From JAEUSG01 sp964590225 (GTDB lineage: Bacteria > Fibrobacterota > OXYB2-FULL-49-7 > JAEUSG01): 64,000 nt of DNA. The stretch's first letter is position 1. Each line of letters starts with the position of its first letter. The notes beneath the pieces are model-generated. The model was not told the origin of the DNA, made no database searches, and worked only from the letters and a program-made list of their open reading frames with translations. The stretch is from contig CAZPWS010000004.1 in assembly GCA_964590225.1 (NCBI GenBank), forward strand, positions 1 to 64,000. The letters are read 5' to 3'. The translations under genes were made by a program, and so were the position numbers. Of the stretch, positions 33,093 to 42,743 are shown in pieces.

Positions 33093-33896
33093 ATGATCGA
33101 ACAATTCGCACGCCCTTTTATTCTTGTCGCAACCTTTTCTCATAAGGCCATGGAAAGCTTTGTTGACACCTTTATTGGTATCAACCAGGTATATCGACTC
33201 ATTTGGCGGGTTTTAACAAGGGCTCCGCACATCTTTAACCGATTTCGCTTTACACTTGAACAGATGATGCTGCTTGGCGTGAGCTCACTCCCCCTTGTAC
33301 TTGTTACATCTTGTTTCACAGGCGGAGTTGCCGCCTCCCAGGCAGCCTACCAGTTTGCCAACCTTGTCCCCCTAACCTACCTCGGTACCGCAGTATGCAA
33401 GGCTGTGTTAATAGAGCTTGGTCCTGTATTGACAGCACTTGTAATGGCTGGTCGAATTGGTGCAGGAATCGCAGCAGAACTTGGCACAATGAGAACAAAC
33501 GAACAAATAGACGCGATGGAATGTCTCGCACTCGATCCAGTTTATTATCTGATTCTTCCGAGGGTAGCGGCTGGGGTTATTATGTTTGTTGCACTTACAA
33601 CAATTGCTAACTTTGTCGCCATAATTGGCGCAGGATTTGTTTCTGTTGTCTTTTTAGGTGTTCCGGCTAGCCTTTTTCTTGCGGGAATCAAACTTTTTTT
33701 CAGCCCTATGGATGTATTTGCCGGATTAATAAAGGCCGCTGTCTTTGGCGGAATCATAACACTAATGGGCTCATACTATGGTCTCAACGCCGAGGGAGGA
33801 GCGGAAGGTGTTGGTAAAGCAACCATGAAAGCAGTTGTTGCTTCCTGTGTACTTGTTCTTATCTTTGACTTTATCGTAGCCGCTCTACTATTTTAA
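33093..33896 (+). CDS. mlaE: MlaE-type ABC transporter permease
   Basis: ATG 33093 (MIEQFARPF) is preferred; the earlier in-frame codons lie in dnaB. The 267-residue membrane protein has the MlaE/YrbE pattern: FTLEQMMLLGVSSLPLVLVT, TGGVAASQAAYQF, LIELGPVLTALVMAGRIGAGIAAELGTM and TNEQIDAMECLALDPVYYL. MlaFEDB moves phospholipids between the inner and outer membranes to keep outer-membrane asymmetry. The ATPase gene follows 8 bases downstream; the MCE-domain partner (MlaD) is not in the window. Confidence 0.93.
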   Translation: MIEQFARPFILVATFSHKAMESFVDTFIGINQVYRLIWRVLTRAPHIFNRFRFTLEQMMLLGVSSLPLVLVTSCFTGGVAASQAAYQFANLVPLTYLGTAVCKAVLIELGPVLTALVMAGRIGAGIAAELGTMRTNEQIDAMECLALDPVYYLILPRVAAGVIMFVALTTIANFVAIIGAGFVSVVFLGVPASLFLAGIKLFFSPMDVFAGLIKAAVFGGIITLMGSYYGLNAEGGAEGVGKATMKAVVASCVLVLIFDFIVAALLF

Positions 33897-33904
33897 GGGG
33901 AAAT

Positions 33905-34741
33905 ATGCCTGGCATTGAGATATCTAACGAAACAATGATCAAGATAGAGCACCTGCGTAAGAAATTTAAAACGCAGCAGGTTCTCGCTGATGTAAACCTT
34001 GAAATCAAAAAGGGTGAGACAATGGTTGTCATTGGCCGCTCGGGTCAAGGCAAAAGTGTCATCCTTAAACATATAATGGGGCTATTGCAGCCGGATGGTG
34101 GAAGAGTTCTTGTGAACAACGAGGAAATTAGCTCACCACGAAAAATCGACCTTTATAGAATTCGAAAAAAACTCGGCATGCTATTTCAGGGAGCCGCACT
34201 ATTCGACTCGATGGATGTTGGTGAAAATATCGCCTTTCCGCTTAGAGAACATACAAAATTATCAGAAAAAGAGATAGCACATATAGTTTCAGAGAAACTT
34301 GAGATGGTTGGACTCAGAAACATTGAGCGAAAAATGCCGGCGGAACTGTCAGGTGGCATGAAAAAACGGGTTGGGCTCGCAAGGGTTATTGCGATGAACC
34401 CAGAAGTAATTCTGTACGATGAGCCTACAACAGGACTCGACCCCATCACATCAGACACTATAAACGACCTCATTCTCGAAATGCAGGAGAAGCTTAGAGT
34501 AACTTCCATTGTAGTTACACACGATATGGTAAGTGCTTATAAAGTAGCTGATCGAATTGCTATGCTCCACGAGGGCAGCGTCATCTTTACCGGAACACCA
34601 AACCAGCTTAAGGCAAGCCGTGACCCCAGAGTGCAGCAGTTTATTCGTGGACAAAAAAAACTCATTTACGATGGTACTATCGCATCTACTGAGGAACTCG
34701 ATCAGTACAACCAGAAATTTAACATTGCCGACTTAAAGTGA
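33905..34741 (+). CDS. mlaF: MlaF-type ABC transporter ATPase
   Basis: The 278-residue ATPase has Walker A GRSGQGKS, Q-loop LGMLFQGAALFDSM (the Mla/Mkl-type sequence), signature LSGGMKKRVGLARV, Walker B VILYDEPTTGLDP and the switch histidine TSIVVTHD. Partner of the permease directly upstream. The C-terminal tail (IASTEELDQYNQKFN) is longer than the catalytic core, as in MlaF, where it helps dimerisation. Retrograde phospholipid or similar lipid transport is expected. Confidence 0.93.
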   Translation: MPGIEISNETMIKIEHLRKKFKTQQVLADVNLEIKKGETMVVIGRSGQGKSVILKHIMGLLQPDGGRVLVNNEEISSPRKIDLYRIRKKLGMLFQGAALFDSMDVGENIAFPLREHTKLSEKEIAHIVSEKLEMVGLRNIERKMPAELSGGMKKRVGLARVIAMNPEVILYDEPTTGLDPITSDTINDLILEMQEKLRVTSIVVTHDMVSAYKVADRIAMLHEGSVIFTGTPNQLKASRDPRVQQFIRGQKKLIYDGTIASTEELDQYNQKFNIADLK

Positions 34742-34747
34742 TTCGTT

Positions 34748-35461
34748 GTGGATTTGTCACGCAAGTGGAAATTTATTTTTGCAGAACGGGCAAGACGATA
34801 TAGAACCCCCCACGAAATATCGCACTGGACAAAGCGCGGTTTTGAAGTAAGATACAAAATTATCGGCAAACACCTTTCAGACTTGTATGAGAATAATCAC
34901 ACAATCCTTGACCTTGGCAGTGGTCCAGGCTATTATACCGAACTTTTGTCAAATCCAGTTTTATTCGACTACACACCTGCTGTCTTCCACGCTAAAAGTG
35001 CCTGTACAAATAATTTCAATAAGAATGCAAAAAGGGTTGTGGGAACGCTGCAAAATCTTCCTTTTAAAAATAATTTATTTGATGGCGTGCTTTGTGTAGG
35101 CGTGCTTCAATGTATGGATATAAGCGACGACCACCTTGCAGGAGTTGCAAGAATTATCAGACGCGGGGGGTGGTTTCTCTTTGAAACTCTAAATGCCGAG
35201 TGTGTTTCAATTCAAGATGACCTCGCAAAAGGAGACTGTAAGCGGCTTATCAATTTTCTTAATGACAACCAGAACAATAACAGCCACATTGTTTTTAGCG
35301 ATTTTTCGCTCTATCACGCCGATAAACTTTCAAATCAATTCATGCGTATAGGTTTGAGAGTTAAGTTAGTAAAATGGATGTTTCCCGCCGATTCACTTTT
35401 ACCACAAAAAATAAGCAGAACAAATGCCCAATGTTTTTATCTGTATGGGGAGAAAATATGA
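34748..35461 (+). CDS. Class I SAM-dependent methyltransferase
   Basis: The 237-residue protein starts at GTG 34748, 6 bases after mlaF. SAM-binding loop LDLGSGPGYYTELL, motif II-like FDGVLCVGVLQCMD and motif III RIIRRGGWFLFETLN fit a UbiE/Methyltransf_11-type enzyme. Substrate cannot be told. It overlaps the downstream peptidase start by 4 bases (ATGA). Confidence 0.85.
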   Translation: MDLSRKWKFIFAERARRYRTPHEISHWTKRGFEVRYKIIGKHLSDLYENNHTILDLGSGPGYYTELLSNPVLFDYTPAVFHAKSACTNNFNKNAKRVVGTLQNLPFKNNLFDGVLCVGVLQCMDISDDHLAGVARIIRRGGWFLFETLNAECVSIQDDLAKGDCKRLINFLNDNQNNNSHIVFSDFSLYHADKLSNQFMRIGLRVKLVKWMFPADSLLPQKISRTNAQCFYLYGEKI

Positions 35462-36594
35462 CACCTTTTTTGCGACAGCGAAATAAAAATCTCTTCGAAA
35501 AAGCGGAAGCGAGACTAAAAAGGTCGCATCGCGGAAAATTAGAAGCAATTTTCGTGACACACAGAGAAGATGCAGGTGCAGACCGCTCTTTTTTTCACAT
35601 TACGGGAATTGAAGAAGGCAACTTTCTTTACTCTTCGGCTGTTCTAACGCCGGATGGCCGGGTAAGGCTTTTTGTCCATCTTCTTGAGGAAGAAGAGGCT
35701 AAAGCAACACATCTCCCCTACTCTATCGTTGTACCGGGACAGGATACAGTGGCAAATTACCTTAAAGGTAAAACCGTCATCGGAGTAAACGCTTCATCCA
35801 TAACTTTGGCAGAAGCGGGTAAACTGAAAGACAAAAGGTTTTCTATAGTTAACATATCACAGGAACTCGAAGATAGCCGCGCCGAAAAAACTGTTGAGGA
35901 AATTGCCAGAATCAGATCTGCATGCGAAATCACAGCCCATACAGCATCAAAAATACCATCGCTTATTAGACTTGGCATGACTGAGAGAGAATTAGCTGCA
36001 AAAATTGACTATGAGATGGCAGTTAATGGATCAAGTGGCCCTGCATTCGCCACCATAGCCGCCTTTGGGGAAAACAGCGCAATTCCACACGCAACTCCCA
36101 CTGAGAAAAAACTTTCTCACGGTGATCTTATACTTTGTGACTTCGGTGCAACATCTGGCCGCTTTGCGTCGGACATTACACGGGTATTTGTTGCAGGCAG
36201 AGCATCTAATGAACAAAAGGCAATGTACAACGCTGTGTTGAATGTTCAGGAAGATGCTTTAAAACAGTTGAAAGTTGGCACAAATGGTAAGGAGATCCAT
36301 TGTAATGCCGATAGGGCGATACTTGATTTCTTTCAGACCATAAAAAAGCCTGCGGGAAGAATGGGACATGGACTCGGCCATAGTGTTGGGCTTTACACGC
36401 ACGATGGTAAGCGGATTGGAATGGTTGATTACACAATCCCGGACAATTTTATTACTACTATAGAGCCCGCAGCTTATCTGCCAGGGTTCGGAGGAATTAG
36501 AATTGAAGACACAGTACTTGTAGCTCGCGGAGGAATAGAAATACTAACGGCAAAAGCCCCAAAAGAAAACTTAATTGAAATCACCTTAGTGTGA
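35458..36594 (+). CDS. M24 family metallopeptidase (Xaa-Pro aminopeptidase type)
   Basis: ATG 35458 (MTPFLRQRNKNLF) with GGGGAG before it; 378 residues. N-terminal creatinase-like domain (about 1-130), then the pita-bread catalytic domain with metal ligands in LILCDFGATSGRFASDITRVF (two Asp), GHGLGHSVGLYTHDG (His), TIEPAAY (Glu) and GGIRIEDTV (Glu). Removes N-terminal residues next to proline; the exact specificity (PepP or PepQ) is not clear. Confidence 0.88.
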   Translation: MTPFLRQRNKNLFEKAEARLKRSHRGKLEAIFVTHREDAGADRSFFHITGIEEGNFLYSSAVLTPDGRVRLFVHLLEEEEAKATHLPYSIVVPGQDTVANYLKGKTVIGVNASSITLAEAGKLKDKRFSIVNISQELEDSRAEKTVEEIARIRSACEITAHTASKIPSLIRLGMTERELAAKIDYEMAVNGSSGPAFATIAAFGENSAIPHATPTEKKLSHGDLILCDFGATSGRFASDITRVFVAGRASNEQKAMYNAVLNVQEDALKQLKVGTNGKEIHCNADRAILDFFQTIKKPAGRMGHGLGHSVGLYTHDGKRIGMVDYTIPDNFITTIEPAAYLPGFGGIRIEDTVLVARGGIEILTAKAPKENLIEITLV

Positions 36595-36679
36595 TACCCG
36601 TCACATACTTGAGTAATTATGAGTAGTTATGTCTTATTATCTTTCAAAAGATATATTATCTAAAAAAAGGAGAATCGAA

Positions 36680-37516
36680 ATGGTAAAACAGGTATCAACC
36701 CTTTTCTTAATCGTGCTGTTTTTGCTTTCCGGAACAATCTACAGCCAAACAAACGGAAGCGTTGACTGGGTAGCTCGCTTTGTAAAAGCAAAAGGTATTG
36801 GCGCACCAAATCCTAATATGCCGGAGGCCGCGGCCCGTCCAGCCGCAATAAGAGCAGCTCAGCAACTTGCCCTTCGTAATGCCCTTGAGCTCATTAAAGG
36901 TATTAACCTTAATTCTCAAACAACTATAAAAAATAGTATGGTTGAAAGTGATGTCATAAATTCAAGTGTCAACGGTTTTGTATCCGGCTTTACATTCGAA
37001 CCCAATCCCCGTTATATGAGCGATGGAACCGTTGAAATCGAAGTGACGCTTCCGATTGATGGCGCTAATGGTCTTGGAGGTGCCCTATTTGGCGAAAACA
37101 CCCCACTCTTACAAAATGCAAAAGGCACAACACAAGTTTTACCAGGCACACCCCGCTCACAGCCGGCTGCCGCTGGATACTCCGGTCTTATTATAGACGC
37201 TAAAGGGCTTGGAATTAAACCCGCATTAATGCCAAAAATTGTATCGGAGTCAGATAGAGAGATTTATGGCAGTGCAAATATATCCCGTAAATTTGCCGTT
37301 AAACATGGAATGTGCGGCTACGCAAAAGACCTTGAAAGTGCAAAAAACCTTACGGATAGAATTGGTACGACACCATTCATTGTGAAGGCAATAAAAGCAG
37401 GTGGTGCAAATAAGGCCGACATTATACTATCCAAAGCGGATGCAGATGCCGTTCAGGGCGCAGCAAAAAATGCAAAATTTCTATCTGAATGTCGGGTAGT
37501 TGTTTTACTTGACTAA
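36680..37516 (+). CDS. Exported LPP20-like envelope protein
   Basis: ATG 36680 (MVKQVSTLFLIVLFLLSG) follows AAAAAAGGAGAATC and gives a clear signal peptide; 278 residues. The part after it (ARPAAIRAAQQLALRNALELIKGI) is the LPP20-type helix motif where names of LPP20/FlgT-family proteins begin, followed by a beta-rich stretch (GTVEIEVTLPIDG) and a second segment around DIILSKADADAVQ. It opens a three-gene envelope operon. No lipobox, so soluble or outer-membrane associated. Function unknown. Confidence 0.72.
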   Translation: MVKQVSTLFLIVLFLLSGTIYSQTNGSVDWVARFVKAKGIGAPNPNMPEAAARPAAIRAAQQLALRNALELIKGINLNSQTTIKNSMVESDVINSSVNGFVSGFTFEPNPRYMSDGTVEIEVTLPIDGANGLGGALFGENTPLLQNAKGTTQVLPGTPRSQPAAAGYSGLIIDAKGLGIKPALMPKIVSESDREIYGSANISRKFAVKHGMCGYAKDLESAKNLTDRIGTTPFIVKAIKAGGANKADIILSKADADAVQGAAKNAKFLSECRVVVLLD

Positions 37517-37540
37517 CATATCACTACGGAGAAAATTAAA

Positions 37541-38731
37541 ATGAAAAAAAGCACAGCTCTATATGTAATCATTACTGCCGTTTTTGTATTAATCGCTGGG
37601 TGCACAAAAGCAAGGAAAGCTGGTGGCTATATGGATACCCCAGAAGTCCATACAGAGCAGGGTATGAAGTTTTTCAATAAAGGCGAATTACAGAAATCAA
37701 TGGAAGAGTTTAATCTTGCCATTTCGATGGATAAAAAATTTGCAGCAGCATATGCCGGCCGTGCACTCGTATATGGCGAACTGGGTAGAAATGAAAATGA
37801 TAAAAAGGCTCGTTCAAAACTCTTTGATTCGGCTTATGACGATATCAAAAAAGCAAAAAATCTGAACAAAAAGTTACCTGCAGCATGGATTTCCAACGGC
37901 ATGGTTATCACAATGGAGCATATGGCAGATAACGATAAAAAATGGGTAACAGACGCAATTGATCAATACGACAAAGTAATAGAAAAGCTGGATAAAAACA
38001 GCAGCGAAGCGTATTATAGAAAAGGTTGGACACTGAAATTTGCCCATCGCTTCCGTGATGCTGCTGACCAGTTTAGAAAAGTTTTGGATATGAACAACTC
38101 CTTTACGGCCGAAGCGGACCGTGAATGGAAAATTATGCAGGATATCGAACGGGCAGCACCTGGATCAAAAATTGGAATGCGAATAGCGCTCATCGACAAA
38201 ATAAGCCGCGCGGATGTTGCAGCCCTTTTTATTAGTGAACTTGATATGGCAAGCCTTATCGAGAAAAAGCGCCCCAAAAATTACGATACTGATTTTAAGG
38301 CACCGGTAGATCCACGCGCCCTTGCCGGCGACTCCATTGTAAAAGCCAACACTATGAAAGACATCGATACTCATTGGGCAAAAAATTTTATTGCTGAAGT
38401 TGTACGATTACAGGTAAGGGGGCTTGAATCATATGCCGACCATACATTCAAACCGGATCAATTGATCACCAGAGGCGAATATGCCTTTATGCTCGAAGAT
38501 GTACTAATTGCCATTCTTCGTGATGAATCTCTTGCTACCAAACATGTCGGTTCAGTAAATACCCGCTTTCCTGATGTTAATGCAGGCGCCCCCTACTACA
38601 ATGCGATATGTAATATGGTCGATAAAAATATCATGCAAGCCAATATAAGCAGCGAATTTGACGCGCAAAAAAGTGTTTCCGGCGCGGAAGCACTTCTTGC
38701 TATAAGAGCACTCAAGGAGCTGAATAAATGA
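37541..38731 (+). CDS. TPR and SLH-domain lipoprotein
   Basis: The 396-residue protein starts with a lipoprotein signal (lipobox LIAGC). Residues 35-200 hold tetratricopeptide repeats (EQGMKFFNKGELQKSMEEFN, EAYYRKGWTLKFAHRF). The C-terminal third has an S-layer-homology module (DIDTHWAKNFIAEVVR, FKPDQLITRGEYAFML) and a second partial one (FPDVNAGAPYYNAICN). SLH domains bind cell-wall polymers, so a lipidated SLH protein may bridge outer membrane and cell wall. Middle gene of the operon; 24 bases from the upstream gene and overlapping the next by 4. Confidence 0.85.
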   Translation: MKKSTALYVIITAVFVLIAGCTKARKAGGYMDTPEVHTEQGMKFFNKGELQKSMEEFNLAISMDKKFAAAYAGRALVYGELGRNENDKKARSKLFDSAYDDIKKAKNLNKKLPAAWISNGMVITMEHMADNDKKWVTDAIDQYDKVIEKLDKNSSEAYYRKGWTLKFAHRFRDAADQFRKVLDMNNSFTAEADREWKIMQDIERAAPGSKIGMRIALIDKISRADVAALFISELDMASLIEKKRPKNYDTDFKAPVDPRALAGDSIVKANTMKDIDTHWAKNFIAEVVRLQVRGLESYADHTFKPDQLITRGEYAFMLEDVLIAILRDESLATKHVGSVNTRFPDVNAGAPYYNAICNMVDKNIMQANISSEFDAQKSVSGAEALLAIRALKELNK

Positions 38732-39888
38732 CTTATGCAAAACTCTTCCATTTTTTTACCATAATATCAATTATAGCTTTTCCCGTTCTAATATGCGGAC
38801 AACAGGCGGAGCCTATCGATATTAAGATTGTTGAGGCCTATGGGCTATCTACCACAGAAAATGACGCATTAACGCAGGCAAAACGGGATGCGGTGGAAAA
38901 AGGCATTGGAGTAACCATAACATCCGAAACAGAGACGCGGAATTTCATGATTCAAAAGGATGTGGTTATTACGCGAACAATGGGCTCGGTAAAAAAATAC
39001 GATGTGATTAGCAAAGGTAAAACGGCTGATAACCTATTTGAGATACGAATAAAAGCCGAAGTTTCTCTCGCAAGCATTAGAGCCGACCTTGCAGCGCTTA
39101 AAATACTATTGGAATCAATGGATAAACCCCGTGTGATGGTACTCGTGCAAGAAACGCGCAAAGGAGAAAAGAGGGAAGCGTATAACGCTGCTTCGACAGC
39201 GATACTTGATTTTCTTACTACTAAAGAATTTAATGTTATAGACCCGGCCCAAACCATGGCCATAAAAAGTGGAAGCGATGAGGATATCGCAAAAGCTGCC
39301 TCAGGCGATGCCGTAGCCGCTGCGAAACTCGGCCGCGATAACGGGGCAGAGGTTATTATTGTTGGCAAGGCAGTGGGAGATATTGGCGCAGCTAATCAGA
39401 TGCTTGGCAACATGAAATCTGGTCAGGGTACCATCACCGTACAGGCAATAAATTGTCAAAACGGTAAAATCATAACTGCAAAATCCGCCCATTCAGCCAA
39501 ACCCCATATTTCGGAAGAGGTCGCGATGGGTAATGCCATTAAGGCAGCCGCCGAAAAGTTGATGGACAAAGAGTTATTCGAAAAAATAGTTGGCCATTGG
39601 CAGGATATGGTTAATAATGGGCAGGAACTAAAAGTAAGCATATCCGGTGTAGCTGACTTCTCAAAAAGAAAAGATGTGGTAAATTTTCTAAACGGACTCT
39701 CAGGTAGTGTTGTTAAAGTTGTACAACGAAACTGGAACCAGAGTACAGGTCTTTTGGAACTTGATATACTCTATAAAGGAAGCGGTGAATCGTTTGCCGA
39801 AAACATGGACGGCAAAAAAACGACCTCTGGAATCCTGCTTTCAGTGACAGGTATGACATCGGGCACAGTTAAGCTGCTTGCTAAATAG
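38728..39888 (+). CDS. Exported FlgT-like/CsgG-like envelope protein
   Basis: The 386-residue protein has a signal peptide (KLFHFFTIISIIAFPVLICG), an N-terminal FlgT-like domain (DALTQAKRDAVEKGIGVTI to FEIRIKAEV), a CsgG-like middle domain (PRVMVLVQE, AAKLGRDNGAEVIIVGKAVG) and a C-terminal stretch that may bind peptidoglycan or other envelope parts. FlgT acts in the flagellar H-ring of Vibrio, but no flagellar genes lie here, so it is more likely a general outer-membrane factor. Last gene of the operon. Confidence 0.78.
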   Translation: MTYAKLFHFFTIISIIAFPVLICGQQAEPIDIKIVEAYGLSTTENDALTQAKRDAVEKGIGVTITSETETRNFMIQKDVVITRTMGSVKKYDVISKGKTADNLFEIRIKAEVSLASIRADLAALKILLESMDKPRVMVLVQETRKGEKREAYNAASTAILDFLTTKEFNVIDPAQTMAIKSGSDEDIAKAASGDAVAAAKLGRDNGAEVIIVGKAVGDIGAANQMLGNMKSGQGTITVQAINCQNGKIITAKSAHSAKPHISEEVAMGNAIKAAAEKLMDKELFEKIVGHWQDMVNNGQELKVSISGVADFSKRKDVVNFLNGLSGSVVKVVQRNWNQSTGLLELDILYKGSGESFAENMDGKKTTSGILLSVTGMTSGTVKLLAK

Positions 39889-39890
39889 GC

Positions 39891-41213
39891 TTACCGTATC
39901 ACGGAAAAAGAGCCGCTGTGTGTCCCTAAACTGGAAACATATCTTAGCAAGTATCTTCCGGCACTTATGTTTCTATTTATGACAATATTCTGCCTGTTAA
40001 CTTGTGACGAATAAAGCTGGATTCCACGGGCATCGTATATGAACAATGTTCCATTTGATTCCGCCGCCTCGCCTATAACCACGCTGAAAAAACTTCCCTG
40101 AGACACTGGATTTGGCTGAATAGAGATTAATGGGAAAGAAGCCTCATGACGGCGGCTAGCCGAAAACTCCAAAGAGGTATTGCAGCCATCGCAAAAGGAT
40201 TCGTAATACTCAGTATTTCTACCACAGTACAGATTAAACAAGTCCGGCGCAGGCTTTATAAGTTTTCCGCTTGCAGCATAGCCTGATAAAATAAAAGTTG
40301 GTAAAGGATCAATAATTTTTCCGTTATTAAAAGCCCACCAAGCTTTATATCTTTCAAGCCCCAATCCAACTGTAGGATATTTGCTACTATAAATACCAGA
40401 ACTATCATCGTCATAGACCTTTAGATTCATTTTGAATTGCTGACCAACCAGGAGCGAGATATCCTTCCCATTGAGGTTTGCAACCATGCAAATAGGGATG
40501 CGCGCTTCCATAAACCATCGTCCCGGATATGCCCTTGTAACCCATGGTTTTGCCGCCGTCAGCATTCCACCAAGTGAATTAGCCCCTTCATCTACATCAT
40601 TTACATAAACTGTATCAACTAGATTATTAAGAGATGACTTTACAACACGAATAAGCCTACCACGCAAACCACTGCTTTCTATAAACTTTCTGTAAACTTG
40701 CATAATTTTCACTTCAACAGATTCAGAATCATCTGCCATTTTTGGAAATTCACAGGCTGGCCTAATAAATGTAAATTCAGCACAATCGTTATGAATCCAT
40801 GGTTCCCTCGCACTTCCTTCCTGATGGTTATCGTCACGGAAATCGCATGAGATATACAGATATCTTGAATCGTAAGCTAAACGCCACACAGCAAGAAAAT
40901 CCTTTACTCCAGATTCAAACAGCCAAGGCTGAAGCCTGAAGCGCTCGTTCCATTGCCACTCACCAGCCACATAAATTGGGAGCGCCCCTCCCCACGACTC
41001 GGCAGGTGAATACTCTCCATCGACAGTGATGCTGCCGTCCTCAACCCTATAAACCGGCCACGCGGTTTCACCCTGAGCTAAATCGGCAAAGGCTCTAAAA
41101 AAACTACTATTTATAACCGTATCATCAGCAGATACACCACCTGCTAAGGACATATCTATAAACAGAACAAGAATCATGGAAAAGAATAAGACTTTTTTGC
41201 TGTATTTTTTCAT
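39891..41213 (-). CDS. Secreted CBM9-like protein with C-terminal sorting domain
   Basis: ATG 41213 (MKKYSKKVLFFSMILVLF) is preceded by GGAGG; the 440-residue protein has a signal peptide. The middle is like a family 9 carbohydrate-binding/DOMON-type beta sandwich: ITVDGEYSPAESWGGA, AYDSRYLYISCDFRDD and WFMEARIPI. The end (ISIQPNPVSQGSFFSVVIGE to SGSFSVIR) is a sorting domain of the T9SS kind. It probably binds or helps degrade polysaccharide at the surface. Its neighbour is unrelated. Confidence 0.8.
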   Translation of the reverse strand: MKKYSKKVLFFSMILVLFIDMSLAGGVSADDTVINSSFFRAFADLAQGETAWPVYRVEDGSITVDGEYSPAESWGGALPIYVAGEWQWNERFRLQPWLFESGVKDFLAVWRLAYDSRYLYISCDFRDDNHQEGSAREPWIHNDCAEFTFIRPACEFPKMADDSESVEVKIMQVYRKFIESSGLRGRLIRVVKSSLNNLVDTVYVNDVDEGANSLGGMLTAAKPWVTRAYPGRWFMEARIPICMVANLNGKDISLLVGQQFKMNLKVYDDDSSGIYSSKYPTVGLGLERYKAWWAFNNGKIIDPLPTFILSGYAASGKLIKPAPDLFNLYCGRNTEYYESFCDGCNTSLEFSASRRHEASFPLISIQPNPVSQGSFFSVVIGEAAESNGTLFIYDARGIQLYSSQVNRQNIVINRNISAGRYLLRYVSSLGTHSGSFSVIR

Positions 41214-41334
41214 ATTAACCTCCAAGCTTCCTTAATTTAGAAAACTATCAATTTTTGAGCCAACATTTATAAATCACAATTCATTATTATTCAATAAGTT
41301 AAAGATAATTAAAGAACCAATAAAACTGATTATT

Positions 41335-41350
41335 GATGGTTTATCCATCA
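41335..41350. repeat. Short inverted repeat in the gap between the CBM9-like and SUMF1-fold genes
   Basis: TGATGG / CCATCA with a 4-base loop, in an AT-rich 177-base gap between genes at 41213 and 41391. No T-run follows on the minus strand, so it is not a convincing terminator; it could be an operator. Nothing else is visible in the gap. Confidence 0.3.
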
Positions 41351-41390
41351 GTTGTTCCAAAGAGCTGGCGAATAATCCACCAATTTTGCC

Positions 41391-42743
41391 CTATTCTACG
41401 CTTAAACAACACCGAAAACCAATAGTAGTTCTTCTTACTACGCTAAAAGCATTTGTAGGTAAGTCCATATCAACAGTATTGATAGAGGAATTTGCTCCGC
41501 TTGCCCAGTCACCCCCGACACTATACCTGTAATAGACATCAAATCCTTCTATTTTAGTTTGTACTGGAAAATACTTATCATTATTAACCCATTCTGCTAC
41601 ATTACCGGACAAATCGTAAATTCCCTCAGGAGTTACACATCCCGTTACAGTATCAACACTCCAGACTGTGGGGTGGTCAAGGTTTGTATAACTTTTTGGA
41701 GGTAGCTCAGAATGGCATTTTCCGGTTACATAAGTATTACCATACGGATACAATCGCCCTTCGTAACCACCCAAAGCAGCTTCCCACTCCGAAATTTTGC
41801 AAAGCCTCTTGCCCTCCGACAGGCAGGCAGCTTCTGCCCTTTCGTAATCAATATTGACAACAGGCGTATTCGTAAAAATTGAAAAAGTAGTAATGTCATC
41901 CGCTATCGAAAAAGAGGTGTCCGCCGTTGCATATCTTTCGTTTGAAAATTCTCTTTTATCCATGCAGAAGGTTTTATTATTAACTTCAACAAGAGCCATG
42001 TCGTTAGGACAGCCTTGAGAAAAAGGCGCCCTCGTAATAAATGAATCTACTCCAAAAATCGCGGAATCGTTAAAAGCATCAACAAGAACAATTTTGTAAT
42101 AGTACATGGTTAAAGGAAGAAGTCCTTTAAAAACAGTATCGGGACCAGTTGAGAAATAGGCAATCCTATTGCGTACCACTGTGTCAATTCGTGCTGCTGA
42201 AAGATTAATTTCCCCACTATCTACAAGCGACGGAGAAGATGACCTTCCAAAATAAAAACGATACCTGTGCCGTTCGATTGTGCCAGTTTTGGCAATATCA
42301 TAATCAGAAAACGACCATACGAAACGGATCGTAAGTGGGGCATTTACCCTCGACATGGGATAAAGGCTGCGTTCTATAAGCGGAGGATCATTATGTCTAA
42401 CAAGCCTGATTGTATCAAGCCTGCTGCCGTCAACCGACAAATCAAAATCCATTGACTTTAAACGATACCCACCCATACTTATTACAAGCCTTTTTTTTCC
42501 TGTAGTCGCCTCATAAAAATTGAAGGATCCATCACCTCCCGTTACAATAACTGAAGATGTTGAACCTATCAGTTCAACTGCCGCCCCTTCAATGGCATTA
42601 CCCGATAAGCTATCCACAACTCTACCGGAAAGAAATGAAGGAGTAGCACTTACCCCTGTAAGAACGGACTCAAAGTATCCGCAGCCAATTGTGCCTAAAG
42701 CAATAAACAGGGCAATAAGGGCAACAAATATCTTTTTTTTCAC
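41391..42743 (-). CDS. SUMF1-fold lipoprotein with carboxypeptidase-regulatory-like domain
   Basis: The 450-residue protein has a lipoprotein signal (lipobox GTIGC), a beta-sandwich carboxypeptidase-regulatory-like domain (SGRVVDSLSGNAIEGAAVEL), a fibronectin-like middle and a SUMF1/FGE-fold domain (CMDKREFSNERYATA, DYERAEAACLSEGKRLCKISEWEAAL, IYDLSGNVAEWV, ending IGFRCC). The FGE active-site cysteine pair is absent, so it is probably a non-enzymatic binding domain. GTG start, overlapping the sigma-54 activator stop by 4 bases, so it is the last gene of the Ser/Thr kinase operon. Confidence 0.85.
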   Translation of the reverse strand: MKKKIFVALIALFIALGTIGCGYFESVLTGVSATPSFLSGRVVDSLSGNAIEGAAVELIGSTSSVIVTGGDGSFNFYEATTGKKRLVISMGGYRLKSMDFDLSVDGSRLDTIRLVRHNDPPLIERSLYPMSRVNAPLTIRFVWSFSDYDIAKTGTIERHRYRFYFGRSSSPSLVDSGEINLSAARIDTVVRNRIAYFSTGPDTVFKGLLPLTMYYYKIVLVDAFNDSAIFGVDSFITRAPFSQGCPNDMALVEVNNKTFCMDKREFSNERYATADTSFSIADDITTFSIFTNTPVVNIDYERAEAACLSEGKRLCKISEWEAALGGYEGRLYPYGNTYVTGKCHSELPPKSYTNLDHPTVWSVDTVTGCVTPEGIYDLSGNVAEWVNNDKYFPVQTKIEGFDVYYRYSVGGDWASGANSSINTVDMDLPTNAFSVVRRTTIGFRCCLSVE

